Part shown: piece after piece, positions 51,514 to 59,973 of the stretch
Numbering within the stretch: the stretch's first letter is position 1
Layout: each line of letters starts with the position of its first letter
From: Albidovulum marisflavi
GTDB taxonomy: Bacteria; Pseudomonadota; Alphaproteobacteria; Rhodobacterales; Rhodobacteraceae
Assembly: GCF_025751435.1 (NCBI RefSeq)
Contig: NZ_JAOWKY010000001.1
Span: 914,001 to 978,000 of the forward strand
Reading direction: 5' to 3'
DNA length: 64,000 bases
Notes under the pieces: generated by a model
Database searches by the model: none
What the model was told of the DNA's origin: nothing
The model's input: only the letters and a program-made list of their open reading frames with translations
Made by a program: the position numbers and the translations under genes

Positions 51514-52839
51514 TCAACGGGAATAGACGTGGTTTGGCAGCCAAAGCGCGATTTCAGGGAAGGCCATGACGATGGCCAGGGCCAGGATCATCACGCAGAC
51601 GAAGGGAACGATGGAGCGATAGATGTCGTGGATGGTCACCTCCTTGGGTGCCATCGCCCGCATCAGGAACAGATTGTAGCCGAAGGGCGGCGTCATGTAG
51701 GCGATCTGGCAGGTGATCGTGTAAAGCACGCCGTACCAGATCAGATCGAAGCCAAGAGCCTTGACCAGCGGCACATAAAGCGGCGCCACGATGACCAGCA
51801 TCGCGGTGTCGTCCAGAAAGGTACCCATGATCAGGTAGCTCAGCTGCATCATGATCAGGATCTGCCATGCCGACAGGCCCAGACGGTCGACAAAGAAGCC
51901 TTCGATCGACTTCACCGCGCCCAGTCCGTCGAACACCGCGCCGAAGGCGAGTGCGGCAAGGATGATCCACATGAACATGCAGGAAATCGCCAGCGTTTCG
52001 CGCGTCGCCGTTTCGAACACGGCCCACGTGAAGCGCCCCTTGATGATCGCGGCAAGAACCGAGGCCATGGCACCCACGACCGAGCTTTCCACCAGACTCG
52101 TGTACCCCGTCACGAAGGGCACCATCATCGACACGAAGATGATCAGCGGCAGAAGGCCAGCCCGCAATAGCCGCAGCTTTTCGGCGCGCGTGATCTGCGC
52201 GCGCTCCTCGGCCGACAGAACGGGGCCCAGGCTGGGCGTCACCTTGCAGCGCAGCCAGATGTAGAGGATGAAGAGCGTCGCCATCATCAGGCCGGGGAAC
52301 ACGCCCGCAAGCCACAGCTGGCCGACCGGCTGTCGGGCGATCATCGCGTAAAGAACAAGTACCACCGACGGCGGGACAAGGATGCCAAGGCTCGATCCGG
52401 CCTGGATGACCCCGGTCACCATCAGCTTGTCGTAATTGCGCCTGAGCAGCTCGGGCAGCGCGATGGTGGCGCCGATCGCCATGCCCGCGACCGACAGCCC
52501 GTTCATCGCCGAGATCACTACCATCAGTAGGATCGTGCCGATGGCAAGCCCGCCGGGCACCGGACCCATCCAGACGTGGAACATGCGGTAAAGGTCGTCC
52601 GCCAGGCGGCTTTCGGACAGCACGTAGCCCATGAAGATGAACATCGGCAGCGTCAGCAGCGGATACCACTTCATCAGTTTCATCGCGGCGGCAAAGCCCA
52701 GATCCGAACCGCCGACACCCCAGAGGGAAACCGACGCAAGCACGGCGACGAAGCCGATCGCCCCGAAGACGCGCTGCCCCGTCATCATCATCAGCATCAT
52801 CGTCGAGAACATCATGATCGCGATCATGTCGTATGACAT
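51514..52839 (-). CDS. dctM: TRAP transporter large permease subunit (DctM)
   Basis: A 441-residue inner-membrane permease with about twelve helices. Diagnostic parts are GFVAVLASVSLWGVGGSDL, LPMFIFMGYVLSESRLADDLYRMFHVWMGPVPGGLAIGTILLMVVISAMNGLSVAGMAIGATIALPELLRR, GSSLGILVPPSVVLVLY and YMTPPFGYNLFLMRAMAPKE. It carries substrate with a sodium or proton gradient. The ATG is 1 base after the dctQ stop (TGACATG), so translation is coupled. Confidence 0.95.
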   Translation of the reverse strand: MSYDMIAIMMFSTMMLMMMTGQRVFGAIGFVAVLASVSLWGVGGSDLGFAAAMKLMKWYPLLTLPMFIFMGYVLSESRLADDLYRMFHVWMGPVPGGLAIGTILLMVVISAMNGLSVAGMAIGATIALPELLRRNYDKLMVTGVIQAGSSLGILVPPSVVLVLYAMIARQPVGQLWLAGVFPGLMMATLFILYIWLRCKVTPSLGPVLSAEERAQITRAEKLRLLRAGLLPLIIFVSMMVPFVTGYTSLVESSVVGAMASVLAAIIKGRFTWAVFETATRETLAISCMFMWIILAALAFGAVFDGLGAVKSIEGFFVDRLGLSAWQILIMMQLSYLIMGTFLDDTAMLVIVAPLYVPLVKALGFDLIWYGVLYTITCQIAYMTPPFGYNLFLMRAMAPKEVTIHDIYRSIVPFVCVMILALAIVMAFPEIALWLPNHVYSR

Positions 52840-52840
52840 G

Positions 52841-53347
52841 TCAGAGCTCCTCTCCGCGCAGTTTGGCCACGTCCTTGAAGAAAAAGGCGATGGCTTGAAG
52901 CAGCATCAGAGAGATGCCAACGCACATGATGATCTTGATCGGCGCGACGTAGGGGCGCCAGGCCGTCGGGCTGCGTTCGCCGTATTCCAGCGAATAGGCG
53001 GTGCTTTCGATTGCGCCGTAGAGAAGAACGCCAAGATAAAACAGCAGCGCGAAGACCGAGAAGGCATCCACCCAGGCCCGCGTGCGGTCCGACCAGCTAT
53101 GGTAAAGCAGGTCCATGCGGACGTTGCTGTCGAGCTGGAGCGAATAGGGGCCGCCCAGCATGTAATAGGCGACCATGATGAACTGGGCCATTTCAAGGGT
53201 CCAGATCGCGTTCTGATTGATAAGCTTGCTGATCGAAGACCAAAGAAGGACGCCCATCAGCAGGAACAGAAGATACATGGACATGCGCCCGACGCGGTAG
53301 TTCACCGCATCGACTGTTCGCACATAGGTCTTGATCCAGTTCGGCAT
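52841..53347 (-). CDS. dctQ: TRAP transporter small permease subunit (DctQ)
   Basis: A 168-residue four-helix membrane protein: MSMYLLFLLMGVLLWSSISKL, LEMAQFIMVAYYMLGGPYSLQLDSNVRMDLLYHSWSDRTRAWVDAFSVFALLFYLGVLLY and IIMCVGISLMLLQAIAFFFKD. The GGxYxLxxxxHVRxD-type block appears as GGPYSLQLDSNVRMDLLY, usual for DctQ. ATG 53347 starts one base after the stop of the upstream hydrolase; the gene upstream in the frame would be unrelated sequence. Confidence 0.92.
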   Translation of the reverse strand: MPNWIKTYVRTVDAVNYRVGRMSMYLLFLLMGVLLWSSISKLINQNAIWTLEMAQFIMVAYYMLGGPYSLQLDSNVRMDLLYHSWSDRTRAWVDAFSVFALLFYLGVLLYGAIESTAYSLEYGERSPTAWRPYVAPIKIIMCVGISLMLLQAIAFFFKDVAKLRGEEL

Positions 53348-53348
53348 G

Positions 53349-54134
53349 TCAGTGCGCCGCCCTTTCCCCTGTCTTCGCCACCATCCGCGAAAGCGCCGCG
53401 CGCAGCACCGGGGCAAGGCGCGCGGCCATCTCTGCGACCGCCGCGCCGTCGCCAAGCAGGTCGTTCCTGATCTCAAGCATGACGTGGGCCAGCCCGTAGG
53501 GCGTCGCCTGCAGCCTGAGCGTGTGGGTGACGCCGTCGGCGGCGGAATACGGGTCGTTCAACCGGCAAATAAGCCCGGTGCGCCCCTCTGCCTCTGCCAG
53601 AACGGCCTCTGCGAATTCCGGGTCCGCGTCATGGATGATGCCAAGCTCGACGTCCCGCCGTTTGCCGAAATAGACGGGGGTGAAGCTGTGGACGGTCACG
53701 ATGACCGGCGGCCTACCCGCCGCAAGTCGATGTGCGATCGCGTCGTGCAGGGCCGCATGAAAGGGAAGGTAGATCTGTTCGGTGCGCCGCGCGCGTTCGT
53801 TGCCCGAGATTTCGGCATTTCCGGGAACGTCAAAAAGCTCGCTTTTCGCGGCCATGGCGCCCGGTGCGTGCGGCGGGCGGTTCAGATCGTAGATCAGACG
53901 TGAGATCCCCGCGGACACGAGCGGCGCATCAAGCGCCCCGGACAGGGCCCGCGCCAGTGCCAGAGCGCCCGGATCCCATGCGATATGCGCGACCCGGGCC
54001 GACTTGGACAGCCCCAGGGTTCCGAACGCGCTTGGAAAGTGGTTGGAGGCGTGTTCGCACACGATCAGAAACGGACCGCCGCCTTCGCGGTTCTCAATCG
54101 TGACGACTGGAAGTGGCCCGTCTGTCGCCGTCAT
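53349..54134 (-). CDS. N-formylglutamate amidohydrolase-family protein
   Basis: A 261-residue zinc-dependent hydrolase of the HutG/FGase family: FLIVCEHASNHFPSAFGTLGL, HIAWDPGALALARALSGALDAPLVSAGISRLIYDLNRP, PPVIVTVHSFTPVYFGKRRDVELGI and the C-terminal VMLEIRNDLL. Usually it cleaves N-formylglutamate; here, placed in an operon with a gamma-glutamyl ligase, it is a candidate for releasing glutamate from a gamma-glutamylated product. This is context-based. First gene of the operon; the start is 156 bases from the divergent regulator. Confidence 0.85.
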   Translation of the reverse strand: MTATDGPLPVVTIENREGGGPFLIVCEHASNHFPSAFGTLGLSKSARVAHIAWDPGALALARALSGALDAPLVSAGISRLIYDLNRPPHAPGAMAAKSELFDVPGNAEISGNERARRTEQIYLPFHAALHDAIAHRLAAGRPPVIVTVHSFTPVYFGKRRDVELGIIHDADPEFAEAVLAEAEGRTGLICRLNDPYSAADGVTHTLRLQATPYGLAHVMLEIRNDLLGDGAAVAEMAARLAPVLRAALSRMVAKTGERAAH

Positions 54135-54290
54135 TGCGCGGCATCCCCCGATTCACGGCCCAAGGCTCACCCGCAGGCGCATTTCTGTCAAGATATTTTC
54201 TTGTCGGAAATTTCTGTTACAATCTTTTCCGTGGGCACCGGGGATGGGCCACGAAGGTGGCCGAAAGCCGCTCGGAAAAGGAGTTGGATC
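54135..54290. promoter_or_regulatory. Divergent control region of the TRAP/ligase operon and rpiR-type gene
   Basis: The 156-base gap is GC-rich at its flanks with an AT-rich core at 54181-54233. In the core, CAAGA-TATTT-TCTTG (54189-54203) and GAAATTTC (54207-54214) are inverted repeats next to each other. On the minus strand a TTGACA lies at 54191-54186 about 52 bases before the hydrolase ATG. These are candidate operator and -35 elements; -10 boxes are weak on both strands. Confidence 0.4.
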
Positions 54291-55163
54291 ATGCCGGGCA
54301 GCGCGCAGACGGTGGAGCAACAGATCCGGGCGCGGTTCGACACCCTCACGCGAAGCGAGCGACAGCTGGCCTTGCACATCACGCGGCACTACCCCGTTGC
54401 CGTTCTCGGTTCGATCACGGCTCTTGCGAGAGAGGCCGAGGTGTCGACGCCGACCGTGGTGCGATTGGCGCAGAAGCTTGGCTACAAGGGCTACCCGGAT
54501 TTTCAGGCCACCGTCCGGGCCGAGGTTGAGGAGCGTCTGATCTCGCCTCTTGTCAAGCACGACCGGTGGGCGGGCGGTGTGCCGGATACCCATATCCTCA
54601 ACCGCTTCGCCGACTCTGTCGTGGGGAACCTGCAGGCGACCCTGGGCCAGATCGACCACGCCGAGTTCGACGCCATCGCGGCGCTGATGGCAGATCGGAA
54701 CCGAAAGATCTACGCGATGGGCGGGCGGATCACCCATGCGATGGCAGACTACTTCGTGACGCATATGAAAGTGATCCGCCAGAACGTGACGCTGATTTCT
54801 GACATGTCGAACGCCTGGCCGCCCGCGCTGATCGACATGGCGCCGGGTGACGTGCTTCTGGCCTTCGATATCCGGCGCTATGAAAACAACGTGCTGACGC
54901 TTGTTGAAATGGCGGCCGACCAGGGGGCAGAGGTCGTGCTGATCACCGATCAATGGGTTTCGCCCGCCGCCGAGCGCGCGCGCTTCAGGCTATCGGCGCA
55001 TATCGAGGTGCCCTCTGCCTGGGACTCGACCGTCGCGATCCAGGTGCTTGTGGAAACCTTGATGGCCGAAATCCAGCGCCTGACGTGGGAAGACACCCAG
55101 GCGCGGATGAAGCGGCTTGAGGAACTTTATGCCCGCGCGCGGTTCTTCCGGCGCGGAAAGTAA
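54291..55163 (+). CDS. RpiR/MurR-family transcriptional regulator with SIS domain
   Basis: A 290-residue regulator: N-terminal helix-turn-helix (LTRSERQLALHITRHYPVAVLGSITALAREAEVSTPTVVRLAQKLGYKGYPDFQATVR) and a SIS domain around 130-260 (IYAMGGRITHAMADYFVTHMKVIRQNV, LLAFDIRRYENNVLTLVEMAADQGAEVVLITD). SIS domains in this family usually sense a sugar phosphate or related ligand. AAAAGGAG precedes ATG 54291. Divergent from the TRAP/gamma-glutamyl operon, which it is the obvious candidate to control. Confidence 0.93.
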   Translation: MPGSAQTVEQQIRARFDTLTRSERQLALHITRHYPVAVLGSITALAREAEVSTPTVVRLAQKLGYKGYPDFQATVRAEVEERLISPLVKHDRWAGGVPDTHILNRFADSVVGNLQATLGQIDHAEFDAIAALMADRNRKIYAMGGRITHAMADYFVTHMKVIRQNVTLISDMSNAWPPALIDMAPGDVLLAFDIRRYENNVLTLVEMAADQGAEVVLITDQWVSPAAERARFRLSAHIEVPSAWDSTVAIQVLVETLMAEIQRLTWEDTQARMKRLEELYARARFFRRGK

Positions 55164-55182
55164 GCGTCCGGAGCCGGCGCGG

Positions 55183-55482
55183 TCAGCCCTTGCCCTCGTC
55201 GCGCACGATCTCGATCTTCACCTTGGTGACGAATGCGGCCAGCGCGCCGATCACGGCCAGAAGCGGCGCGGCAAGAACGACCGCGCCCCCGGCGATCGCG
55301 CCGATGGTCAGCGGCACCTCGAGCACGAGATCGCCATCGGGTTCGGTGATGCGGATGCGCTTGACCTGTGCGTCGGCGGCAAGCTCCTTCACGCGGGCCA
55401 CAAGCTCATCCCCCGCCACTTCGATCTCTTCGGTCCAGCTGCGCTTCTTGTGATGGTCGGTGTTCCAGTCATCGTCCGGCAT
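55183..55482 (-). CDS. DUF4342 domain protein
   Basis: A 99-residue protein: MPDDDWNTDHHKKRSWTEEIEVAGDELVARVKELAADAQVKRIRITEPDG followed by a hydrophobic region (VPLTIGAIAGGAVVLAAPLLAVIGALAAFVTKV) and a charged tail. This pattern matches DUF4342, a small family of unknown function with a predicted membrane helix. ATG 55482 is chosen as CGGAG lies upstream; a codon earlier (55500) has none. It converges with the RpiR gene. Confidence 0.78.
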   Translation of the reverse strand: MPDDDWNTDHHKKRSWTEEIEVAGDELVARVKELAADAQVKRIRITEPDGDLVLEVPLTIGAIAGGAVVLAAPLLAVIGALAAFVTKVKIEIVRDEGKG

Positions 55483-55637
55483 CTGAGAGCTCCGTTTCAT
55501 GAGATGGTGTCAGGCTGAGGCGAGTCGGGTCGGTTGTCCTTGACGGGGATCAAGGCGGGACGCGGGCCGCGCGATTGCAAAGCGGACGCGCCGGGCTACA
55601 ACTGATCCGTCGCGCCACCGTTTGAAGGAGATGCAGA

Positions 55638-56030
55638 ATGGACCCGGTCAGCGGCGGATGCCTGTGCGGCGATGTCCGCATCGAGGCGCGGGGGCGGCCC
55701 TGGCGGGTCGGCCTGTGCCATTGCCTGGATTGCCGCAAGCATCACGGAGCGCTGTTCCACGCCTCGGCCATCTTCCCCGAGGATGCGGTGACGGTGACGG
55801 GCCGGACGCGGGCCTTTGCCGGACGGCATTTCTGCCCGCGCTGCGGATCGTCGGTCTTCAGCCGAAGCGGCGACGAGGTGGAGGTGAACCTCGGCGCACT
55901 CGACGCGCCCGACTGGTTTGTCCCCACCTACGAGCTCTGGACCATCCGACGCGCAAGCTGGCTGCCGCCGTTTCCGGTCAAGCGCAGCTATGAACGGAAC
56001 CGGGAGGGGGCGGGGCGGGAAGAGGGGTGA
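55638..56030 (+). CDS. GFA-family (CENP-V/formaldehyde-activating) zinc protein
   Basis: A 130-residue single GFA domain: CLCG (C8, C10), LCHCLDCRKHHG (C27, C29, C32) and FCPRCGSS supply the zinc ligands, with the fold ending NLGALDAPDWFVPTYELW. Members are called glutathione-dependent formaldehyde-activating enzymes, but for most the substrate is unproven. GAAGGAG precedes the ATG. The Cys positions match those in the GFA domain of the GFA-GNAT fusion at 33.3-34.2 kb. Confidence 0.88.
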   Translation: MDPVSGGCLCGDVRIEARGRPWRVGLCHCLDCRKHHGALFHASAIFPEDAVTVTGRTRAFAGRHFCPRCGSSVFSRSGDEVEVNLGALDAPDWFVPTYELWTIRRASWLPPFPVKRSYERNREGAGREEG

Positions 56031-56151
56031 GGGAGTGGCGACACGCCGCCGGACCGCTTCTCTGCGCCGCAACATTATGTGCTTGACCTTGCCATGCCAT
56101 TCGCCAGATTTCGCCTGGGGGCCCAACCTTGAATGACGTAAGGAATTGAAA

Positions 56152-56409
56152 ATGAAAGTAACAATTAGGGTTGTTCTTGCGCTCGCCGTGCTGTCGGGAT
56201 GCGTGCCGACGACGGCCACCGTCAGTGATTACAATGGTGCCAGCGTTAAGGTGCAGACGTCGAATTTGGCCCCGGCCAAAGAACAAATGGCCGTTGCGCA
56301 GAAGGAAGCGGACCGCATCTGCGCGATTGGCACAAGCAAGAGTGCGGAATACGCATCCACCCGGCAACTGCCGGATTACGTGGCCGAGCACCTGTTTCTC
56401 TGCCTCTGA
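56152..56409 (+). CDS. Small lipoprotein, unknown function
   Basis: 85 residues: MKVTIRVVLALAVLSGCVPTT ends in a lipobox LSGC; the rest (PAKEQMAVAQKEADRICAIGTSKSAEYASTRQLPDYVAEHLFLCL) has two further Cys. Codon use is less GC-biased than neighbouring genes (AAA GTA ACA ATT AGG at the start), so it may be a recent arrival or weakly expressed. AAGGA precedes ATG 56152. No family is recognised. Confidence 0.65.
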   Translation: MKVTIRVVLALAVLSGCVPTTATVSDYNGASVKVQTSNLAPAKEQMAVAQKEADRICAIGTSKSAEYASTRQLPDYVAEHLFLCL

Positions 56410-56416
56410 CCCAAGG

Positions 56417-56442
56417 GCCTGCGTTGGATGTTCAACGCAGGC
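56417..56442. terminator. Perfect hairpin between convergent lipoprotein gene and ettA
   Basis: GCCTGCGTTG-GATGTT-CAACGCAGGC is a perfect 10-base stem in the 45-base gap between two converging genes. Neither side has a strong U-run, so it is a probable but not ideal intrinsic terminator for both directions. Confidence 0.5.
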
Positions 56443-56454
56443 ACCCTCTATGGC

Positions 56455-58110
56455 TCAACGGGTGAACTTCTTGTACTTCACCCGCTTCGGCTCGACGCTG
56501 TCCGGCCCCAGGCGGCGGATCTTGTCTTCCTCGTAGGCCTCGAAGTTGCCCTCGAACCATTCGACATGGGCCTCGCCCTCGAAGGCGAGGATGTGGGTGC
56601 AGAGGCGGTCAAGGAAGAAGCGGTCGTGCGAGATGATGACGGCGCAGCCGGCGAAATCGTCCAGCGCGGCTTCGAGCGCCTGCAGCGTTTCAACGTCAAG
56701 GTCGTTGGTCGGTTCGTCAAGCAGCAACACGTTGCCGCCCGATTTCAGCAGTTTCGCCATGTGAACGCGGTTGCGTTCACCGCCCGAAAGCAGCCCCACC
56801 TTCTTCTGCTGGTCGCCGCCCTTGAAGTTGAAGGACGAACAATAGGCGCGGGAGTTCACGGTCACGTCGCCCAGCTCGATCTGTTCGGCCCCGCCCGAGA
56901 TCTCCTCCCACACCGTCTTGTTCGCATCAAGCGCGTCGCGCGACTGGTCGACATAGGACAGCTTGACGGTGTCGCCGTAGCTGACCGCGCCCGCGTCGGG
57001 CTGTTCCTGACCCGTGAGCATGCGGAAGAGCGTGGTTTTCCCCGCGCCGTTCGGGCCGATCACGCCGACGATGCCGCCGGGCGGCAGCGCGAAGGACAGA
57101 TCCTCGATCAGCTGCTTGTCGCCCATGTGCTTCTTCAGCCCCTCGACCTCGATCACCTTGCCGCCAAGGCGCGGGCCGTTGGGGATGACGATCTGGGCGG
57201 AGGTGATCTTTTCGCGTTCGGACTTCGACGCCATTTCCTCGTAGGCGTTGATACGCGCCTTCTGCTTGGCCTGACGGGCCTTGGCGCCGGCGCGGATCCA
57301 CTCGAGTTCCTTTTCCAGCACCTTCTGGCGGGCCTTGTCCTCGCGCGCTTCCTGTTCCAGCCGCTTGGCCTTCTGTTCGAGCCAGGCGGAATAGTTGCCC
57401 TCGTAGGGAATGCCCCGGCCGCGGTCGAGTTCGAGAATCCAGCCGGTGATGTCATCTAGGAAGTAGCGGTCGTGGGTGACGATCAGGATCGTGCCCTTGT
57501 ACTCGATCAGGTGCTTTTGCAGCCAGGCGATGGTTTCCGCGTCCAGGTGGTTGGTCGGTTCGTCGAGCAGCAGCATGTCGGGCGCTTCCAGAAGCAGCTT
57601 GCAGAGCGCGACCCGGCGCTTTTCGCCGCCCGAAAGGCTGTCGACCTGCGCGTCGTCCGGCGGGCAGCGCAGCGCCTCCATCGCGACATCGACCTGGCTG
57701 TCGAGATCCCAGAGGTTCTCGGCGTCGATCTCGTCCTGGAGTTGCGCCATCTCCTCGGCGGTTTCGTCCGAGTAGTTCATGGCCAGCTCGTTGTAGCGCT
57801 CCAGCTTGGCTTGCTTGGCCTTCACGCCTTCCATCACGTTGCCGCGCACCGTCAGGCTTTCGTCAAGCTGGGGTTCCTGCGGAAGGTAGCCGACGGTCGC
57901 GCCCTTGGCGGCCCAGGCCTCGCCCGAGAAGTCCTTGTCGATGCCGGCCATGATGCGCAAAAGCGTCGATTTACCGGCGCCGTTGACGCCCACGACGCCG
58001 ATCTTGACGCCCGGCAGGAAGTTCAGGCGGATGTTCTCGAAACACTTCTTGCCGCCGGGATAGGTCTTGGAGACGCCATCCATGTGATAGACGAATTGGT
58101 AAGATGCCAT
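56455..58110 (-). CDS. ettA: Energy-dependent translational throttle protein EttA (ABC-F)
   Basis: A 551-residue tandem ATPase without membrane segments that binds the ribosomal E site and gates initiation complexes by ATP/ADP ratio. It has KIGVVGVNGAGKSTLLRIMAG (Walker A 1), LSGGEKRRVALCKLLLEAPDMLLLDEPTNHLDAE (signature and Walker B 1), the linker RGIPYEGNYSAWLEQKAKRLEQE, VIGPNGAGKTTLFRML (Walker A 2) and LSGGERNRVHMAKLLKSGGNVLLLDEPTNDLD. Start ATG 58110 gives the usual MASYQFVYHMDGVSKTY beginning. Confidence 0.95.
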   Translation of the reverse strand: MASYQFVYHMDGVSKTYPGGKKCFENIRLNFLPGVKIGVVGVNGAGKSTLLRIMAGIDKDFSGEAWAAKGATVGYLPQEPQLDESLTVRGNVMEGVKAKQAKLERYNELAMNYSDETAEEMAQLQDEIDAENLWDLDSQVDVAMEALRCPPDDAQVDSLSGGEKRRVALCKLLLEAPDMLLLDEPTNHLDAETIAWLQKHLIEYKGTILIVTHDRYFLDDITGWILELDRGRGIPYEGNYSAWLEQKAKRLEQEAREDKARQKVLEKELEWIRAGAKARQAKQKARINAYEEMASKSEREKITSAQIVIPNGPRLGGKVIEVEGLKKHMGDKQLIEDLSFALPPGGIVGVIGPNGAGKTTLFRMLTGQEQPDAGAVSYGDTVKLSYVDQSRDALDANKTVWEEISGGAEQIELGDVTVNSRAYCSSFNFKGGDQQKKVGLLSGGERNRVHMAKLLKSGGNVLLLDEPTNDLDVETLQALEAALDDFAGCAVIISHDRFFLDRLCTHILAFEGEAHVEWFEGNFEAYEEDKIRRLGPDSVEPKRVKYKKFTR

Positions 58111-58253
58111 GAGAGTGCCTCGTCGCGCTGAAATCCGGGTCTGGGGCGTTCTATCCGGGCGAAGGGGGCGGCGCAACGGGGCTAAGTCGGCGCATGTTTT
58201 GTCGTAGGGCGCCCTTTGCCCTACACTGGGTCCAGCAGAGGGAGGGTGTGGTG

Positions 58254-59189
58254 ATGAAACTTGCCGTGGTGCAGGTTCCGCCTGTCTATCTCGACAAGGC
58301 CGCATCGCTTGAGCGGGCGGTGGAGCTTGTCGGGAAGGCCGCGGCAGAGGGCTGCCGGATGATCGTCTTCCCCGAGGTCTGGTTGCCGGGATACCCGAGC
58401 TATGTCTGGCGTCTGAAGCCCGGCGCGGGGATGCTGGCCACGGACACGCTCTTCGCGCGATCCCAGGCGAATTCGGTCGATCTGGAGCGCGATGACCTGG
58501 CGCCACTGCGCCAGGCGGCGGCCGAACATGGCGTCGTGGTGGTGATGGGACACCAGGAGGTCGACGGGCGCTTCAGCGGCAGCACGCTTTTCAACAGCGT
58601 GGCGATCATCGACGCGGATGGCCGCATCCTCAACAATCACCGCAAGCTGATGCCGACAAACCCCGAGCGCATGGTCTGGGGGTTTGGCGACGGCTCCACG
58701 CTCAATGTCGTGGAGACCGCGGTGGGCCGGGTCGGCGCCCTGATCTGCTGGGAAAACTACATGCCGCTCGCGCGGTTCGCGCTTTACGCGCAGAACATCG
58801 ACATCTACCTGGCCCCGACCTGGGACAGCGGCGACACCTGGCTGGCCACCATGCAGCACATCGCGCGCGAGGGCGGGTGCTGGGTCGTCGGTTGCGCCAC
58901 CGCGCTGGAACTGTCGGATATTCCGGCCGACCTGCCGTTCCGAGAGGAGCTGTTCCAGGAGACCGAGGGCTGGATCAATCCCGGGGATGCGGTGGTCTAC
59001 CGGCCCTTCGGCGGATGTATTGCGGGTCCCATGCGGCGTGAAAAGGGGCTTCTGACCGCAGAGATCGATGTCGCGCAGGCGCGCGCCTCGCGCCGGAAGT
59101 TCGATGTCGCGGGCCATTATGCCCGGCCCGACGTGTTCACGCTTGAGGTCCATCGCGCGCGCCAGGTGCCGGTGCGCTTCGAAGGGTAG
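58254..59189 (+). CDS. Nitrilase-family carbon-nitrogen hydrolase
   Basis: A 311-residue enzyme with the catalytic triad Glu41 (FPEVWLPGYP), Lys131 (LNNHRKLMPT) and Cys165 (GALICWENYMP). The CWENxMP motif is that of true nitrilases, which hydrolyse nitriles to acids, rather than amidases. A further match is APTWDSGDTWLATMQHIAREGGCWVVGC. GAGGGTGTGGTG precedes ATG 58254; an earlier in-frame start is unlikely. Lone gene beside ettA (divergent), before nadD. Natural substrate unknown. Confidence 0.9.
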   Translation: MKLAVVQVPPVYLDKAASLERAVELVGKAAAEGCRMIVFPEVWLPGYPSYVWRLKPGAGMLATDTLFARSQANSVDLERDDLAPLRQAAAEHGVVVVMGHQEVDGRFSGSTLFNSVAIIDADGRILNNHRKLMPTNPERMVWGFGDGSTLNVVETAVGRVGALICWENYMPLARFALYAQNIDIYLAPTWDSGDTWLATMQHIAREGGCWVVGCATALELSDIPADLPFREELFQETEGWINPGDAVVYRPFGGCIAGPMRREKGLLTAEIDVAQARASRRKFDVAGHYARPDVFTLEVHRARQVPVRFEG

Positions 59190-59295
59190 GCGTGCGGTCG
59201 GCAGGCCCCGCGTGCCAGCCGTTGGCTCGGCGCGCAAGCATCTTGACCTCGGCACTGGCGGGCGACAGTAAGGTTGCGCGCAGATCGAGGCGGGG

Positions 59296-59904
59296 ATGAG
59301 GGCCGGATTTCCAACAGCCGTTGCGGGCCAGACCATAGGCCTACTGGGCGGGTCCTTCGACCCGGCCCATGCCGGTCACGCGCATATCACCCGCGAGGCG
59401 ATCAAGCGCATCGGCCTGGATCGTGTCTGGTGGCTGGTGTCGCCTGGCAATCCGCTGAAGGCGCGCCAGCCGGCGCCCATGGCGGACCGGATCGCGCGGG
59501 CGCGGGCGGTGATGGACGATCCGCGGGTCATCATCAGCGATCTCGAGGCGCGCCTTGGTACGCGGTACACGGCCCAGACACTGCGCCGGCTTGGGGCGCT
59601 TTATCCCGGCGTCCGCTTCGTCTGGCTGATGGGGGCCGACAACCTGGTGCAGTTCGACCGCTGGCAGGACTGGGAATGGATCATGCGGAACGTCCCCATC
59701 GGGGTCTTTGCCCGCCCCGGCGCGCGGCTTGCCGCCCGGGGCGCGCGCGCGGCAGAGGAATTCGACCGTTACCGGCTTCCCGGAGAGGCTGCTCGCCTGT
59801 TGCCCAAGGCGCATCCGCCCGCCTGGTGCTTTCTGGATGTCCCGATGGTCGATGTGTCGTCAAGCGCGATCCGGGCGCGGGGCGATTGGCGCCAGGGGGC
59901 TTGA
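59296..59904 (+). CDS. nadD: Nicotinate-nucleotide adenylyltransferase
   Basis: Adenylates nicotinate mononucleotide in NAD synthesis. The 202-residue protein has [26 protein letters not shown] (nucleotide-binding GGSFDPxHxGH), [13 protein letters not shown] and [20 protein letters not shown], with [15 protein letters not shown] at the C-terminus carrying the ISSTxIR-type motif. Start ATG 59296. It is followed by dacB 69 bases later on the same strand. The gap before it (59190-59295) shows nothing recognisable. Confidence 0.95.
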   Translation: MRAGFPTAVAGQTIGLLGGSFDPAHAGHAHITREAIKRIGLDRVWWLVSPGNPLKARQPAPMADRIARARAVMDDPRVIISDLEARLGTRYTAQTLRRLGALYPGVRFVWLMGADNLVQFDRWQDWEWIMRNVPIGVFARPGARLAARGARAAEEFDRYRLPGEAARLLPKAHPPAWCFLDVPMVDVSSSAIRARGDWRQGA

Positions 59905-59973
59905 ACGCGGGCGCGGGCAGGGGGATAGTCCGGGCAGATTGGAACGGCGCCACGCCGGGGAGGGGCAGAGCGC

